A DNA stretch of 64,000 nucleotides from Amycolatopsis sp. 195334CR (GCF_017309385.1 NZ_JAFJMJ010000001.1:1550001-1614000); one strand, 5' to 3'; positions 8,773 to 18,143 are shown, counted from the stretch's first letter. Notes: a model not told the origin generated them from the letters alone. Made by a program: numbers and translations.

Positions 8773-9359
8773 TCGAACCTCGGCAGGGGCGGGGTGGGCC
8801 TGAGCACGGGGTCCGGCGTGTCGATGAGGGGGAAGTCCGCTCGCCATTCGGGCACCTGGGGGATGAGCTGCCCCAGGTCACCCGCCAGCACGGTGACCTT
8901 CCGGTGGAGGTTGCCGTATTCGGGGCTCTGCTGGTACGACGGATCCGGATAAGCGACGTCCTTGAAATCCACCCACGAACGCTCTCTCGCTTCCGGCGGG
9001 AAGTTTTCCGAGTCGCCGTACAGGATCGGGTAGATCAGCCCCTGCGATTGCCCGGCACCGGCCAGCCCGAGCAGTTCCTCCCGCGCCCGCATACTGCGGA
9101 ACTCCGCCAGGCACCAGTCGGAATCGAAGTAGGGTGGGGTGAGCAGCTGGATCATGATCTTGCTGTGCAGCAGGGCGTGTTGCAGGTTGGACGGCCAGTG
9201 CACGGCCCGCGGCATTCCGCGGTCGACGTATATCCGCAGCGGCTGGAACTCGTTGGCCAGGCAATCACGCAGTTTCTCGTGGAAGTGGTTGAGCAACCAT
9301 TTCTGCACACTCCCACGACGGGCGTAGCTGATGAACAGATCCCATCTGTAGCCGGACAC
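8769..9359 (-). CDS. TIR domain protein, likely NADase effector
   Basis: 196 aa from GTG at 9359. The protein begins GYRWDLFISYARR (TIR box 1), has a RIYVDRGMPRAVHWPSNL segment (box 2) and SDWCLAEF with Glu86. This is the WCxxE arrangement that supplies the catalytic glutamate in NAD-hydrolysing TIR domains. It is first in the operon. The start is a choice: TTG at 9410 is also open. GTG 9359 was preferred because the protein then starts right at the TIR fold, and because a TATCAT -10 hexamer (9366-9371 on this strand) sits 6 nt before it, fitting a leaderless transcript. The likely role is abortive NAD depletion or cyclic-ADPR-type signalling controlled by the ATPases downstream. Confidence 0.88.
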   Translation of the reverse strand: MSGYRWDLFISYARRGSVQKWLLNHFHEKLRDCLANEFQPLRIYVDRGMPRAVHWPSNLQHALLHSKIMIQLLTPPYFDSDWCLAEFRSMRAREELLGLAGAGQSQGLIYPILYGDSENFPPEARERSWVDFKDVAYPDPSYQQSPEYGNLHRKVTVLAGDLGQLIPQVPEWRADFPLIDTPDPVLRPTPPLPRFE

Positions 9360-9666
9360 GTACCGATGATAAGCACCGACCGGCGGGTCAAAATCGCCAA
9401 AAAGTGGCAATTATCCCGACAAGTGGCCAGCCAACTGGACACGGAAAGGACACCGTGCGCGAAGCCCTATACTGGGTCGCCGTCCTGCGGATCACCGGGC
9501 CGGTCGAGCGCTTCAGGCAGCACTTTGGGGAGTCGGCCGCGATCGCCGGCGACGAGCTGTCCTCCACCGCGCTGGGCCGCGGTCGCCGGTCCGCCGGTCG
9601 AGCGGGGCGCCGACGTTGCTCACAGAACTGACCACCACACAGTAACTGTCGGTATCACCACCTACC
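9360..9666. promoter_or_regulatory. Divergent promoter region between the TIR operon and jetABC
   Basis: About 300 bp without a convincing gene. On the minus strand a TTGACC and a TATCAT hexamer (9366-9371) lie just before the TIR GTG. On the plus strand TATCAC (9652-9657) lies 9 nt before the jetA GTG. An open frame at 9455-9631 has no recognisable product and an Arg-rich end; it may be a gene remnant. The two operons start back to back here, so a shared control region is possible. Confidence 0.45.
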
Positions 9667-11220
9667 GTGGTCGCCATGGAGCCGAGTCGCGTGCCACCCG
9701 AGATGTTCCGCTTCACCAGCGGTGACCGGGCCGAGCTGCACGTCGCGGTCCTGCATGCCTTCAGCGAGGCCAACGAACGCCTGGAGACCGAGCTCGGCCT
9801 CGACGAGGTCCGCGCCCGCCTGCGCGAGGCCGGTTGGCTCGACCCCCTCCCCGACCACGACCTGTCCACCGCGCTCGACCAGCTCCGTGACTGGCGCCTG
9901 CTCGACGTCATCCACAACCACTCCGACAACTACCGCACGGCCAGCGAGTACGAACGCCGCAACCTGCAGTACTCCCTCACCCGCCGAGGAGAAGCGGCCT
10001 TCGCCGGCGTGGTGCACGCGACGACCCTGCTGACCTCGACCGGCGCACTGCAGACCGCCGTGCTCGACGCGATCTCCGACCGCCTCGGCGACCTGACCCG
10101 CGAGCTGGACACCGGCTCCGACCGGCGCGTCTTCAGCACGCTGATGGAGCTGGAAGGCCACCTGGAAGCCTTGCGCGGCAACACGAAGCAGTTCAACGGC
10201 GAGCTCCAGCGCCTGCTGCGGGCGGACAGCGCGGACACCGCCGACCTCGCCACGTTCCACGAGGTCAAGGCGTCGACCGTGGCCTACCTCGAGGAGTTCC
10301 TCACCGACCTGGAACCCCGCAGCCACACCATCGCCGCCCGGATCGCGGAGATCGAGGAACACGGCGTCGACCTCCTGCACCAGCGCGCGCTGCTCGGCGC
10401 CGACCTCCCCCAGCTGACCGGCACCGATCCCGCCCCGGCCTGGCTCGCGCACCGGCGTGCTCGCTGGGACGGCCTGCGCGCGTGGTTCCGGCCGCTGGAC
10501 GGCTCCGCGCCCAGGGTCGAGCAACTGCACCACGTCGCCCGCCGGGCGATCATCACGCTCCTGCAGGTCCTCGCCAAGATCACCGAGTCCAAGCGGCGCG
10601 CCGGCAGCGCGGTCGCCGACTTCCGCGAGCTGGCCAGGTGGTTCACCGTGGTCCCCGCGCAGGACGACCTGCACCGCCTGTGGGCCACCATGTTCGGCCT
10701 CGGCTCCGCCCGCCACGCGCACCTCGCGCATCCGGATCCGGAGCTGATCAACCCGTCCTCCTCCTGGTACGAGACGCCGCCGGTCGCGGTCTCGCCGTTG
10801 CTCCGTTCGGCGGGCAAGACCGAGCAGTTCGCCCAAACCGGCCGGGTCCGCGACGTCACCGCGCTCAAGGCGGCACGGGCCGAACGGGCACTGGCGGAAC
10901 GCGCCGAGCTCGAAGCCGCCTGGGACCTGCTCGACACCGGTGGCGCGCTCCGGCTCTCCGCCTTCGACCGGCTCGACCACGCGCTGTTCGAACGCCTGCT
11001 GGACCTGCTGGGCCGCGCCCTCGCCACCGGGCCCGACACCGGCGGCACCCGGCAGGGCACCACCTCGGACGGCCGGGTCGAGATCCTGCTGCGGCCACCG
11101 CGGGACGGCGCGATCGCCGTGCTGCGCACGAACAGCGGCGCGTTCCGCGGTCCCGACTACGAGATCGAGATCCGGGCCGCCGGGCAGCGAAGACCACAAG
11201 CGAGCGGAGACCGCGCATGA
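9667..11220 (+). CDS. jetA: Wadjet JetA-like kleisin (TIGR02677/DUF2397 family)
   Basis: 517 aa, matching the TIGR02677/DUF2397 family by its N-terminal winged-helix part (PEMFRFTSGDRAELHVAVL, then a LDQLRDWRLLDVI wing), long helical middle (residues 130-330) and C-terminal KLEAAWD-like helices. This protein is the MukF/kleisin-like subunit of type II Wadjet, a condensin that recognises and helps destroy small circular plasmids. The start may be GTG 9667 (used here) or ATG 9676, which gives MEPSRVPPEMFRF. Its stop overlaps jetB by 4 nt (ATGA). It is divergent from the TIR operon. Confidence 0.88.
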   Translation: MVAMEPSRVPPEMFRFTSGDRAELHVAVLHAFSEANERLETELGLDEVRARLREAGWLDPLPDHDLSTALDQLRDWRLLDVIHNHSDNYRTASEYERRNLQYSLTRRGEAAFAGVVHATTLLTSTGALQTAVLDAISDRLGDLTRELDTGSDRRVFSTLMELEGHLEALRGNTKQFNGELQRLLRADSADTADLATFHEVKASTVAYLEEFLTDLEPRSHTIAARIAEIEEHGVDLLHQRALLGADLPQLTGTDPAPAWLAHRRARWDGLRAWFRPLDGSAPRVEQLHHVARRAIITLLQVLAKITESKRRAGSAVADFRELARWFTVVPAQDDLHRLWATMFGLGSARHAHLAHPDPELINPSSSWYETPPVAVSPLLRSAGKTEQFAQTGRVRDVTALKAARAERALAERAELEAAWDLLDTGGALRLSAFDRLDHALFERLLDLLGRALATGPDTGGTRQGTTSDGRVEILLRPPRDGAIAVLRTNSGAFRGPDYEIEIRAAGQRRPQASGDRA

Positions 11221-12449
11221 GCCAGCTCGCCAACCACCTGGTGACCGCCGAACGCGAGGAGGTCGCCCACGGCATCCGCCGCCTGCTGGCCACGCCGCTG
11301 CTCACCGAACGGTCCGCACCCGAGGTGTTCGACCTGGTCCGGCGCCGCCGGGAACCGATCCGCAAGTGGTTCGACTACTACTGCGGCTGGACGCTGACCG
11401 TCGAACCACGCCTCGGGTACGCCCGGTTGACCAAGCTGCGCGTGGCCGCGGACGCCGGCAGACCCGCCCGCCGGCTGCGCTCGGGCCAGGCCCCGTTCGA
11501 CCGCCGCCGGTACGTCCTGCTCTGCGTGGTCGCCGCGGAGCTGCTCTCGGTGCCGGTGACCACCATCGGCCTGCTGGCCGACCGGGTCGCCAGTGCCACC
11601 GACGCGGACGAGGTGGTCACCGCGTTCGACGCGTCGAGCCGGAGCGAGCGGACGGCGTTCGTCGACGTGCTGCGCCTGCTCGAAACCTACGGGGCGGTCG
11701 ACGTGGTCGACGGCAGCACGGAAGCCTTCGTCGAATCGGCCGAAGCCAAGGTGCTCTACCGCGTGGACGCCACGATCCTGCTGCGCCTCCTGGCCGCGCC
11801 CGTTGGCCCCTCGCAACTCGCGGTCCCCCACGAGGACGTGGCGCTGCGCTTCGAAGAGCTGCTCGACGCGGTCTCCCAGGAACGCCGGTACGGCCTGTCC
11901 GCCGGCCGCCACGAGGACACCCCGGGCGCGTCGGAGGTGCAGCAGAACCTGTGGCTGCGGCATTCGATCTTCCGCAAGCTCGTCGACGACCCGGTGGTCT
12001 ACTTCGACGACCTCCCCGACGACGAGCGGGCCTACCTCGACTCCCCCGCCGGGCGCCGCCTGCTCCGCCAAGCCGCCGAGCAGGGCGGATTCCTGCTGGA
12101 GGAACGCGTCGAGGGCGTCCTGCTGATCGACGCCGACGGCACCGCCACCGACAGCCGGTTCCCCGACGACGCCGCCGACGCCAACGTCGCCGCGCTCCTC
12201 CTGCTCGACACCATGACCGGCCCGGTCACCGTCGAGCAACTGGAGTTCACCGCGGCGGCCCTGCTCGACCGCTTTCCCCGCTGGGCCAAGAGCTATCGCG
12301 GTGACGACGGCCCGCGCCAGCTGACCACCGACGCGCTGGCCGTGCTGACCGCCTTCGACCTGGTGCGGGTCGCCTCGGGCGTGGTCCGGCCGCAGCCCGC
12401 CGCGGCGCGGTACGCCGTGGCCGCCACCACCGAGGAGACCACGTCATGA
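11217..12449 (+). CDS. jetB: Wadjet JetB-like protein (TIGR02678/DUF2398 family)
   Basis: 410 aa of the TIGR02678/DUF2398 family, the MukE-like KITE subunit of type II Wadjet. Seen: an N-terminal AEREEVAHGIRRLLATPLL helix, KWFDYYCGWTL near residue 60, RRYVLLCVVAAELL near 98 and a C-terminal winged-helix stretch (DALAVLTAFDLVRV). It is coupled by ATGA overlaps both to jetA upstream and to jetC downstream. The longer open frame beginning at 10,482 is an out-of-gene extension through jetA and was not used. Confidence 0.88.
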   Translation: MSQLANHLVTAEREEVAHGIRRLLATPLLTERSAPEVFDLVRRRREPIRKWFDYYCGWTLTVEPRLGYARLTKLRVAADAGRPARRLRSGQAPFDRRRYVLLCVVAAELLSVPVTTIGLLADRVASATDADEVVTAFDASSRSERTAFVDVLRLLETYGAVDVVDGSTEAFVESAEAKVLYRVDATILLRLLAAPVGPSQLAVPHEDVALRFEELLDAVSQERRYGLSAGRHEDTPGASEVQQNLWLRHSIFRKLVDDPVVYFDDLPDDERAYLDSPAGRRLLRQAAEQGGFLLEERVEGVLLIDADGTATDSRFPDDAADANVAALLLLDTMTGPVTVEQLEFTAAALLDRFPRWAKSYRGDDGPRQLTTDALAVLTAFDLVRVASGVVRPQPAAARYAVAATTEETTS

Positions 12450-15400
12450 CCGCGACCGACCTGCCTCGCCGTGCCGCGGACTCGCTCCGCTGGCTGCCAA
12501 CGCGGGCGGGCATCCTCAACGTCTGGCGGTACTACGACGAGGTCTTCGAGTTCCACAAGGGACGGTTGCTGCTCCGCGGTCCCAACGGCAGCGGCAAGTC
12601 CAAGGCGCTCGAAGTGCTGCTGCCCTTCCTCTTCGACGCGAACCTGCGCGCGAACCGGCTGTCCACCTTCGGCACCGGCGAACGCACCATGCACTGGAAC
12701 CTGCTCGGCGAAGGCGCCACCGGCACCACGCGCGTGGGGTACGTCTGGCTGGAATTCCGGACCGGCGAGCGCTGGTTCACCTGCGGCGCGCGGCTCCAGG
12801 CGAGCACGCACACGACCACCGTGCACCCCGACTACTTCACCACCGAGCTGAGGATCGGCGAGGACTTCTCGCTGGTGAACGAGGCCGCGCAGCCGTTGAG
12901 CCGGAACGCGCTGGTGGAGCGGCTGGGCGAGCGCGGCACCGTGCACGCCAGTGCCGCCGACTACCGCACCGAGGTCCGGACCACGCTCTTCCCGTCGCTG
13001 AGCGAGCAGCGGTACGACGCGCTGATCCTGGCGTTGCTGCAACTTCGCACGCCGAAGCTGTCCCAGCGCCTCGATCCGGGGCTGCTGTCGAACCTGCTTT
13101 CCCGGGCCTTGCCCCCGCTGGACCAGCAGGAGATCGCCGACCTCGCCGAGGGCTTCGAACGGCTCGACTCCCAGCGCGACAAGCTCACCAAGCTGGAGGA
13201 GGAGGTCGCGGCCACGCGCACCCTCGCCGCCCGCCAGAAGACCTACGCACAACGGGTGTTGCGCGCCGGCGCGGCAGCGCTGACCTCCTCCACCGCCGAC
13301 CTGGAGAACCTCGCGAAGGCGGCACGCGCGTCGGCCGAGGAACACGCCCGCGTCGAGGCGGAGAAGACGGCAGCGGAAAACCGCGTTTCCGCGCTGGACA
13401 AGGAAATCAGCGCCGCCGAGTCGCGCAAGGCGGGCCTGGCCGAGAGCGAGGCGTACAAACAGGGCCACGAGCTCGACCGGCTGCGGGAGCAGACCAGGGA
13501 AGCGGAGGCGCGAGCGAGCCGGATCCGCGAGGACGCCGACCGCAAGCGCGCGGAGGCGGAAGCCGACCAGGCCGCTGTGCAGCACGCTGAACAGGCAGAA
13601 CGCCGGCACCTGGAAACCGTGCAGGCCCAGCAGGCCGACATCCGGCACGCGGCGGCCAGGGCCGGGTTGACCAGCGTGCACACCGAGTTGGTCCGCGCCC
13701 CGGGACGGCCGTTGCTCCGGGCGGCGGTCCGCGCCAAGCGCGAGCAGCTCGGTGCCGTCAACCAGGCGCTCGACGCGCACGAACGGGCCGTGGAGCTGCG
13801 GCAGCAGGCCGAGAACGACCTCGACCTGGCCCGAACCGCGTTTTCACAGGCCCAGCAGGCACTCGACACAGCCACCCTCGAACGCGAGGGCGTGCTCGCC
13901 GAGCTCGGCACGCGCTTGGCCGAATGGGCGGCCGGGTGCCGGGAACTGCGGTTCGGCGACCCCTCGGTGCTGGCCGAACAGGCCGAATCCGAGTCCGCGG
14001 TGCTGGCACTGGTCGAAACCGCCGCTCTGCGGGGCCCGCAGGCCAGCACCCACGAGACAACATGGGTCGATCCCAGCATCGCGGACCGGACAACCGGCGC
14101 GCCGCTCCGGCAGCTGGTGGATTTCGCCGACGGCACAACGGAAAGCGATCGTGCGGCGATCGAGGCCGCGCTCGAGACCTCCGGCCTCTACGACGCGTGG
14201 GTCGGCCCACGCGGGGACATCGAAGGCCACCACGTGTTCGCCGACCCGTACGCCCTGGCGCCCGTCGCCGGCGGCTCTCTCGCGGATGTGCTCGTAACCG
14301 AGAACAGCGGGGCTCGTCGGCTGCTGACCGCGGTGGCCTTCGGCGCGGTGCTGCCGGACGCGCCCGCGGCGATCGGCGCCGACGGGTCGTGGCGGCTCGG
14401 GAACCTCACCGGCAGTGGGCACCGCCGGGGCCAGCGAGCCTCGTCGGACACCCGGAGCCAGGCGCTGGAAGCGGAACGGGCGGCACGCCCCGGACACGGT
14501 CCGCTGATCGCCGCCACCCAGGCGCTGACCAGGGCCGAAGCCGAAGTCGGTGCCGCGAACCGGGTGGTCCAGGAGCGCGTCGACACGGTGACCGCCAGGG
14601 AAGGCGAGGTCACCAAGGCCCTGCGGCAGTTGACCAGCCTGGCCGCGGCGCACGGCCTGCCCGCCGACCGCACCGGTCTGTCCACAGTGGAATCCGCTGT
14701 GCACGCCTTCCACGACCAGGCGGAGAGCTGGCTGGAAGCGCTCGATGCCCGGCACGACGCGCAGCGGACGCTGACCGTGGCGCGCGACCAGGCCCGGCGG
14801 TCGGCAGCGGGTTCGGCCGCGCGCCAGGAAGAAGCGGCTGAGGCTGAAGCCCGTTACGAGGACCTCAGCACCACGCTCGAAGCGGTGGACAGCACGTTCC
14901 AGGTCGAACACCACGAGGTACTCGCCGAGATCGCCGAGCTCCGGAGGAAGCTGGGTGTGCTCGCCGAAGAACGTCGCACGACCGCACGTGAGGTCACCGA
15001 CCTGGCCGTCCGGCTCGGCGAGTTCGGCGCCCGCAAGGAAGCCGACGCGCAAGCCCGCGACGACGCCGCTGCCCGTCGTGATGAGGCGGCACACCGTTTC
15101 CGCCAGCTGGCCACCGGCGTGTTCCCGGCCGACAGCGGCCTCGACGACCTGGCGAAGTTCGAAAGAACGCTGCGGGCTTCCAACGGTGTCGACGCCGCGC
15201 TCGACGCCGCGAAGCTGATCACCACGGCTTGGCCGACCATGCCGCACGCGCCGAAGAACCTCGGCGACGCCCTGCACCGGCTGTCCGAGTCGGTGCACAC
15301 CTGCCGGAGCGTGCTGAGCGCGCGGGCCGACCTCGACCTGGAAACCGACGAGGACGTGCAGATCTTCACCGCGGTGGTGGACGGGATCACGGTCGGTGCC

Positions 15401-16216
15401 ACCGAGCTGCTGCACCTCCTGCACACCGAAGCCGAGGACAGCCGCCACGAGATCACCGAGCGGGAACGCGAGCTCTTCGACCAGACGCTGACCGGCGACA
15501 CCCGCCGCCACCTCGCCGCCCGCATCCGTCAGGCCAACGAGCTGGTCGACGACATGAACGCCCGCCTGGAACGCGTGCGCACCGCCTCGAACGTGGCCGT
15601 GCGCCTGGTCTGGCAGGTGGCCCCCGACCTGCCGCCCGGCACCGAGGCCGCCAGGGAACTGCTGCTCAAGGACTCTGGCCGCCTCTCGGACGACGACCGG
15701 CAGTCACTGCACCAGTTCTTCCGCGAGCGGATCGAGCAGGCGCGGGCCGACGACACGGCCACGACCTGGGAGCAGCAACTCGCCCAGGTCTTCGACTACA
15801 CCTCGTGGCACCGGTTCGTGGTGAAGGTCGACCGCGCCAACGGCAACGGCTGGGAGTTGCTGACGCGGAAGCTGCACGGCGCGCTTTCCGGTGGGGAGAA
15901 GGCGATCGCGCTGCACCTTCCGCTGTTCGCCGCCGTCGCGGCGCACTACCAGGCGGTGCCGGAGGCGCCGAGGGTGATCCTGCTGGACGAGGTTTTTGTC
16001 GGCGTGGACACGACGAACCGCGGGCAGGTGTTCGCCCTGCTGTCCGCGCTCGACCTGGACCTGGTGCTGACCTCCGACCACGAGTGGTGCACCTACGCCG
16101 AGCTGAGCGGGGTGGGCATCCACCAGCTCATCACCGGCGTCGACGGGGACGACGCGGTGACCACCGCGCGGTTCACCTGGGACGGCACCACGCTCACCGC
16201 GGAGGGGGTTCAGTAG
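12446..16216 (+). CDS. jetC: Wadjet JetC-like SMC ATPase (TIGR02680 family)
   Basis: 1256 aa SMC/MukB-like ATPase. Walker A GPNGSGKS is at residues 45-52; the ABC signature LSGGEK is at 1147-1152 and Walker B ILLDEVF at 1178-1184, in the order of SbcC-type Walker B proteins. Between them run long coiled coils (residues ~250-480 and ~640-1000) around a hinge-like globular region (~500-620, with THETTWVDPSIADRTTGAP). It is the motor of the type II Wadjet loop-extruding complex, assembled with JetA and JetB. Its last 7 nt overlap the convergent AraC gene. The TIGR02679/DUF2399 TOPRIM nuclease JetD, normally the fourth gene, does not follow. Confidence 0.92.
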   Translation: MTATDLPRRAADSLRWLPTRAGILNVWRYYDEVFEFHKGRLLLRGPNGSGKSKALEVLLPFLFDANLRANRLSTFGTGERTMHWNLLGEGATGTTRVGYVWLEFRTGERWFTCGARLQASTHTTTVHPDYFTTELRIGEDFSLVNEAAQPLSRNALVERLGERGTVHASAADYRTEVRTTLFPSLSEQRYDALILALLQLRTPKLSQRLDPGLLSNLLSRALPPLDQQEIADLAEGFERLDSQRDKLTKLEEEVAATRTLAARQKTYAQRVLRAGAAALTSSTADLENLAKAARASAEEHARVEAEKTAAENRVSALDKEISAAESRKAGLAESEAYKQGHELDRLREQTREAEARASRIREDADRKRAEAEADQAAVQHAEQAERRHLETVQAQQADIRHAAARAGLTSVHTELVRAPGRPLLRAAVRAKREQLGAVNQALDAHERAVELRQQAENDLDLARTAFSQAQQALDTATLEREGVLAELGTRLAEWAAGCRELRFGDPSVLAEQAESESAVLALVETAALRGPQASTHETTWVDPSIADRTTGAPLRQLVDFADGTTESDRAAIEAALETSGLYDAWVGPRGDIEGHHVFADPYALAPVAGGSLADVLVTENSGARRLLTAVAFGAVLPDAPAAIGADGSWRLGNLTGSGHRRGQRASSDTRSQALEAERAARPGHGPLIAATQALTRAEAEVGAANRVVQERVDTVTAREGEVTKALRQLTSLAAAHGLPADRTGLSTVESAVHAFHDQAESWLEALDARHDAQRTLTVARDQARRSAAGSAARQEEAAEAEARYEDLSTTLEAVDSTFQVEHHEVLAEIAELRRKLGVLAEERRTTAREVTDLAVRLGEFGARKEADAQARDDAAARRDEAAHRFRQLATGVFPADSGLDDLAKFERTLRASNGVDAALDAAKLITTAWPTMPHAPKNLGDALHRLSESVHTCRSVLSARADLDLETDEDVQIFTAVVDGITVGATELLHLLHTEAEDSRHEITERERELFDQTLTGDTRRHLAARIRQANELVDDMNARLERVRTASNVAVRLVWQVAPDLPPGTEAARELLLKDSGRLSDDDRQSLHQFFRERIEQARADDTATTWEQQLAQVFDYTSWHRFVVKVDRANGNGWELLTRKLHGALSGGEKAIALHLPLFAAVAAHYQAVPEAPRVILLDEVFVGVDTTNRGQVFALLSALDLDLVLTSDHEWCTYAELSGVGIHQLITGVDGDDAVTTARFTWDGTTLTAEGVQ

Positions 16217-16953
16217 CGCTCGGCGTAGTGCGTCGGGGATTCGCCGAACATGGCCTTGAAGTCGCGGGTGAAGTGCGCCTGGTCGGCGTAACCGAGGTCG
16301 GCGGCGAGCGCCGCCCAGTCGATGGCGGAGCCGGCGGCCAGGCGTTCGGTGACCTCGTGCAGCCGGTAGCGCCGGATCACCCACTTCGGCCCGATGCCGA
16401 CGTGTTCGGCGAACAGGCGTTGCAGCGCGCGCACCGTGGTGTCCAGCGCCTCGGCGAGCACGGCCACCGTGGTGATTTCGGACTTGGCGATGATCAGGTT
16501 GACCGCGTCGGCGGCGGCATCAGCTCGCGGATCCGCCGAAGGCCATTGGGCCAGCAGGAAACTCTCGACGTTCTGCACGGTCAACGGATGCGGGATCGGC
16601 TCGCGGAACACCTCCGCGATGTCGACCGAGGTGTCCGTCAGCGTGGAAACCGACCTGCCCAGGAACGGGCGGAAGCAGCCGGGCCGGAAAGCCACCCCGA
16701 AAACACCGTCCGAACCTTCGAGCACGCGGATCTGGTGTCCGGACGACACGCCGGTCACGTACGCGCCGCCGCTGCGGTTGAAGACCAGGTGCACGTTGGG
16801 GTAAGGCACGATCAGCTGCCGATACGGCGTCTCGTAGTTCCACGTGACATCCCAGTAGCGAGCCACGTAGCGCGCCAACGTGGGCGACGGCTCCGGGAAC
16901 TCGTGCCGCTGGAACTTCGTCCAGGCGCTCCCCAGCTCCCGCTCATCCCTCAC
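16210..16953 (-). CDS. AraC-family transcriptional regulator
   Basis: 247 aa. The N-terminal ligand-sensing half (residues 1-140, with YRQLIVPYPNVHLVFNRSGG and a GVAFRPGCFRPFL motif) is of the DUF6597/AraC type common in actinomycetes. The C-terminal double HTH includes TVRALQRLFAEHVGIGPKW and DLGYADQAHFTRDFKAMFG. It overlaps the upstream S33 peptidase gene by 4 nt, so the two are one operon and the regulator may control it. It is convergent with jetC with a 7-nt 3' overlap, which leaves no room for a jetD gene. Confidence 0.9.
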   Translation of the reverse strand: MRDERELGSAWTKFQRHEFPEPSPTLARYVARYWDVTWNYETPYRQLIVPYPNVHLVFNRSGGAYVTGVSSGHQIRVLEGSDGVFGVAFRPGCFRPFLGRSVSTLTDTSVDIAEVFREPIPHPLTVQNVESFLLAQWPSADPRADAAADAVNLIIAKSEITTVAVLAEALDTTVRALQRLFAEHVGIGPKWVIRRYRLHEVTERLAAGSAIDWAALAADLGYADQAHFTRDFKAMFGESPTHYAERY

Positions 16954-18143
16954 CGGAGCAGTTTAAGCAGGTGATCCAGCACGAGCCCGTTGCTCACGCG
17001 CAGGCCGTCGTGGTTGTGGTCGGCGGTCAGCCAGGGGCGTAGGCCGCGGATCAGGTCCGCCGTGGAGAGCGAGAGGTCGCGCGCGACGTACATGTCCGCG
17101 TCGTAGATCGCTGCGGCGACGGGGACTTCGTTGTCCCGCAACCGGTTCAGGTCGTACAGCGCGGGCCACCGGTGTTGCGCCAGGTCGCGGGCCAGTCCTC
17201 GGAACGGTCGCAGCAGCGGATCGTTGTCGAACATCCACGGGTAGATCATCTCGCCGAGGAAGTCGAGGTCGGGGAACTCGGCGCGCACGCGCTGTCCCGC
17301 CCAGTCCGTCACGGCGTTCTGGGCGTAGGTCGCCTCGTGCAGCAGGGAGTAGATCGGTGACGCGCTCGCCCAGGACAGCTCGTGCTGGACCTGGAGCAGG
17401 AACGCGTCCGACAGCTGGCGCGCGCTGAACGGGTCTTCCAGCAGGTAGTGCAGTTGGCGGCTGCCGGTGCTGGACCCCAGCAGATTGCCGAGCAGGCGGA
17501 ACGCGTCGACGGTCAGCACCCGGCCGCCGGGCAGGCGCACCTCGCGGGCGCGTAGGTACTGCACGACGCGTCTGACCTGGTCGCGGTCGCCGGGGAACCG
17601 CTCGTAGTGGGCGGCGATCTTGGCCGCCACGACGGGGTAGAGCTGCCGGTAGACGGTGTCCGCGTCGGCTTCGACGCCGGGCAGGCCGCCGGTGATGAGG
17701 GCTTCTTTGAGGCCTTCCGGGGCGAGGGACAGGTACGTCACCGTGCAGTAGCCGCCGAAGCTCTGGCCGAGGACCGACCACTGCTCGTCGCCGAGCAGGG
17801 CGTGCCTGATCAGTTCGGCGTCACGCACGATCGAGTCCGCGCGGAAGTGCTCCAGGTGCGGGCCGAGCTGGGTGAGCGTGTGCCGGTTCAACGGGGTCGA
17901 CCGGCCGGTCCCGCGCTGGTCGAGGAGCAGGACGCGGTAGTCGGCGAGGGCGCGCCGCAGCCAGCCCTCGTCGCCGTTGACCCGCGGGGCCGGGAAGCCG
18001 GGACCGCCGTTCAGGTACAGCAGCCACGGCCGGTCCTCCCGCGTCCGCACCTCGCGCGCGAAGACTTCGATCTTTTCTCCGTCGGGCTCTTTGTGGCTCA
18101 GTGGCAACAAAAACCGGTGATCTGCGAAGACGGTCGAAGGCAC
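16950..18143 (-). CDS. Alpha/beta hydrolase, proline iminopeptidase-like (S33)
   Basis: 397 aa cytosolic hydrolase. The oxyanion GGPG (LLYLNGGPGFPAP), the nucleophile elbow GQSFGG, a late Asp (AAIYDADMYV) and His (DHNHDGLRVS) give the complete Ser-Asp-His triad of S33 prolyl aminopeptidases. The DQRGTGRST motif after the second strand is also typical. It starts with GTG at 18143, is first gene of a two-gene operon with the AraC regulator, and is divergent from an epoxide hydrolase. Peptide substrate is inferred from the family. Confidence 0.9.
   Translation of the reverse strand: MPSTVFADHRFLLPLSHKEPDGEKIEVFAREVRTREDRPWLLYLNGGPGFPAPRVNGDEGWLRRALADYRVLLLDQRGTGRSTPLNRHTLTQLGPHLEHFRADSIVRDAELIRHALLGDEQWSVLGQSFGGYCTVTYLSLAPEGLKEALITGGLPGVEADADTVYRQLYPVVAAKIAAHYERFPGDRDQVRRVVQYLRAREVRLPGGRVLTVDAFRLLGNLLGSSTGSRQLHYLLEDPFSARQLSDAFLLQVQHELSWASASPIYSLLHEATYAQNAVTDWAGQRVRAEFPDLDFLGEMIYPWMFDNDPLLRPFRGLARDLAQHRWPALYDLNRLRDNEVPVAAAIYDADMYVARDLSLSTADLIRGLRPWLTADHNHDGLRVSNGLVLDHLLKLLR

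Noticed and set aside
7090..8952. 620-aa plus-strand frame across the KGGVGR ATPase gene
   Set aside because: Antisense shadow rich in Arg/Gln/His with no domain; the minus-strand product is clearly a MinD-like ATPase.
9455..9631. Possible 58-aa protein before jetA
   Set aside because: Starts VREALYWVAVLRITG but ends in an Arg-rich tail; no family and no clear ribosome site. It may be a remnant, but the evidence is too thin for a gene call.
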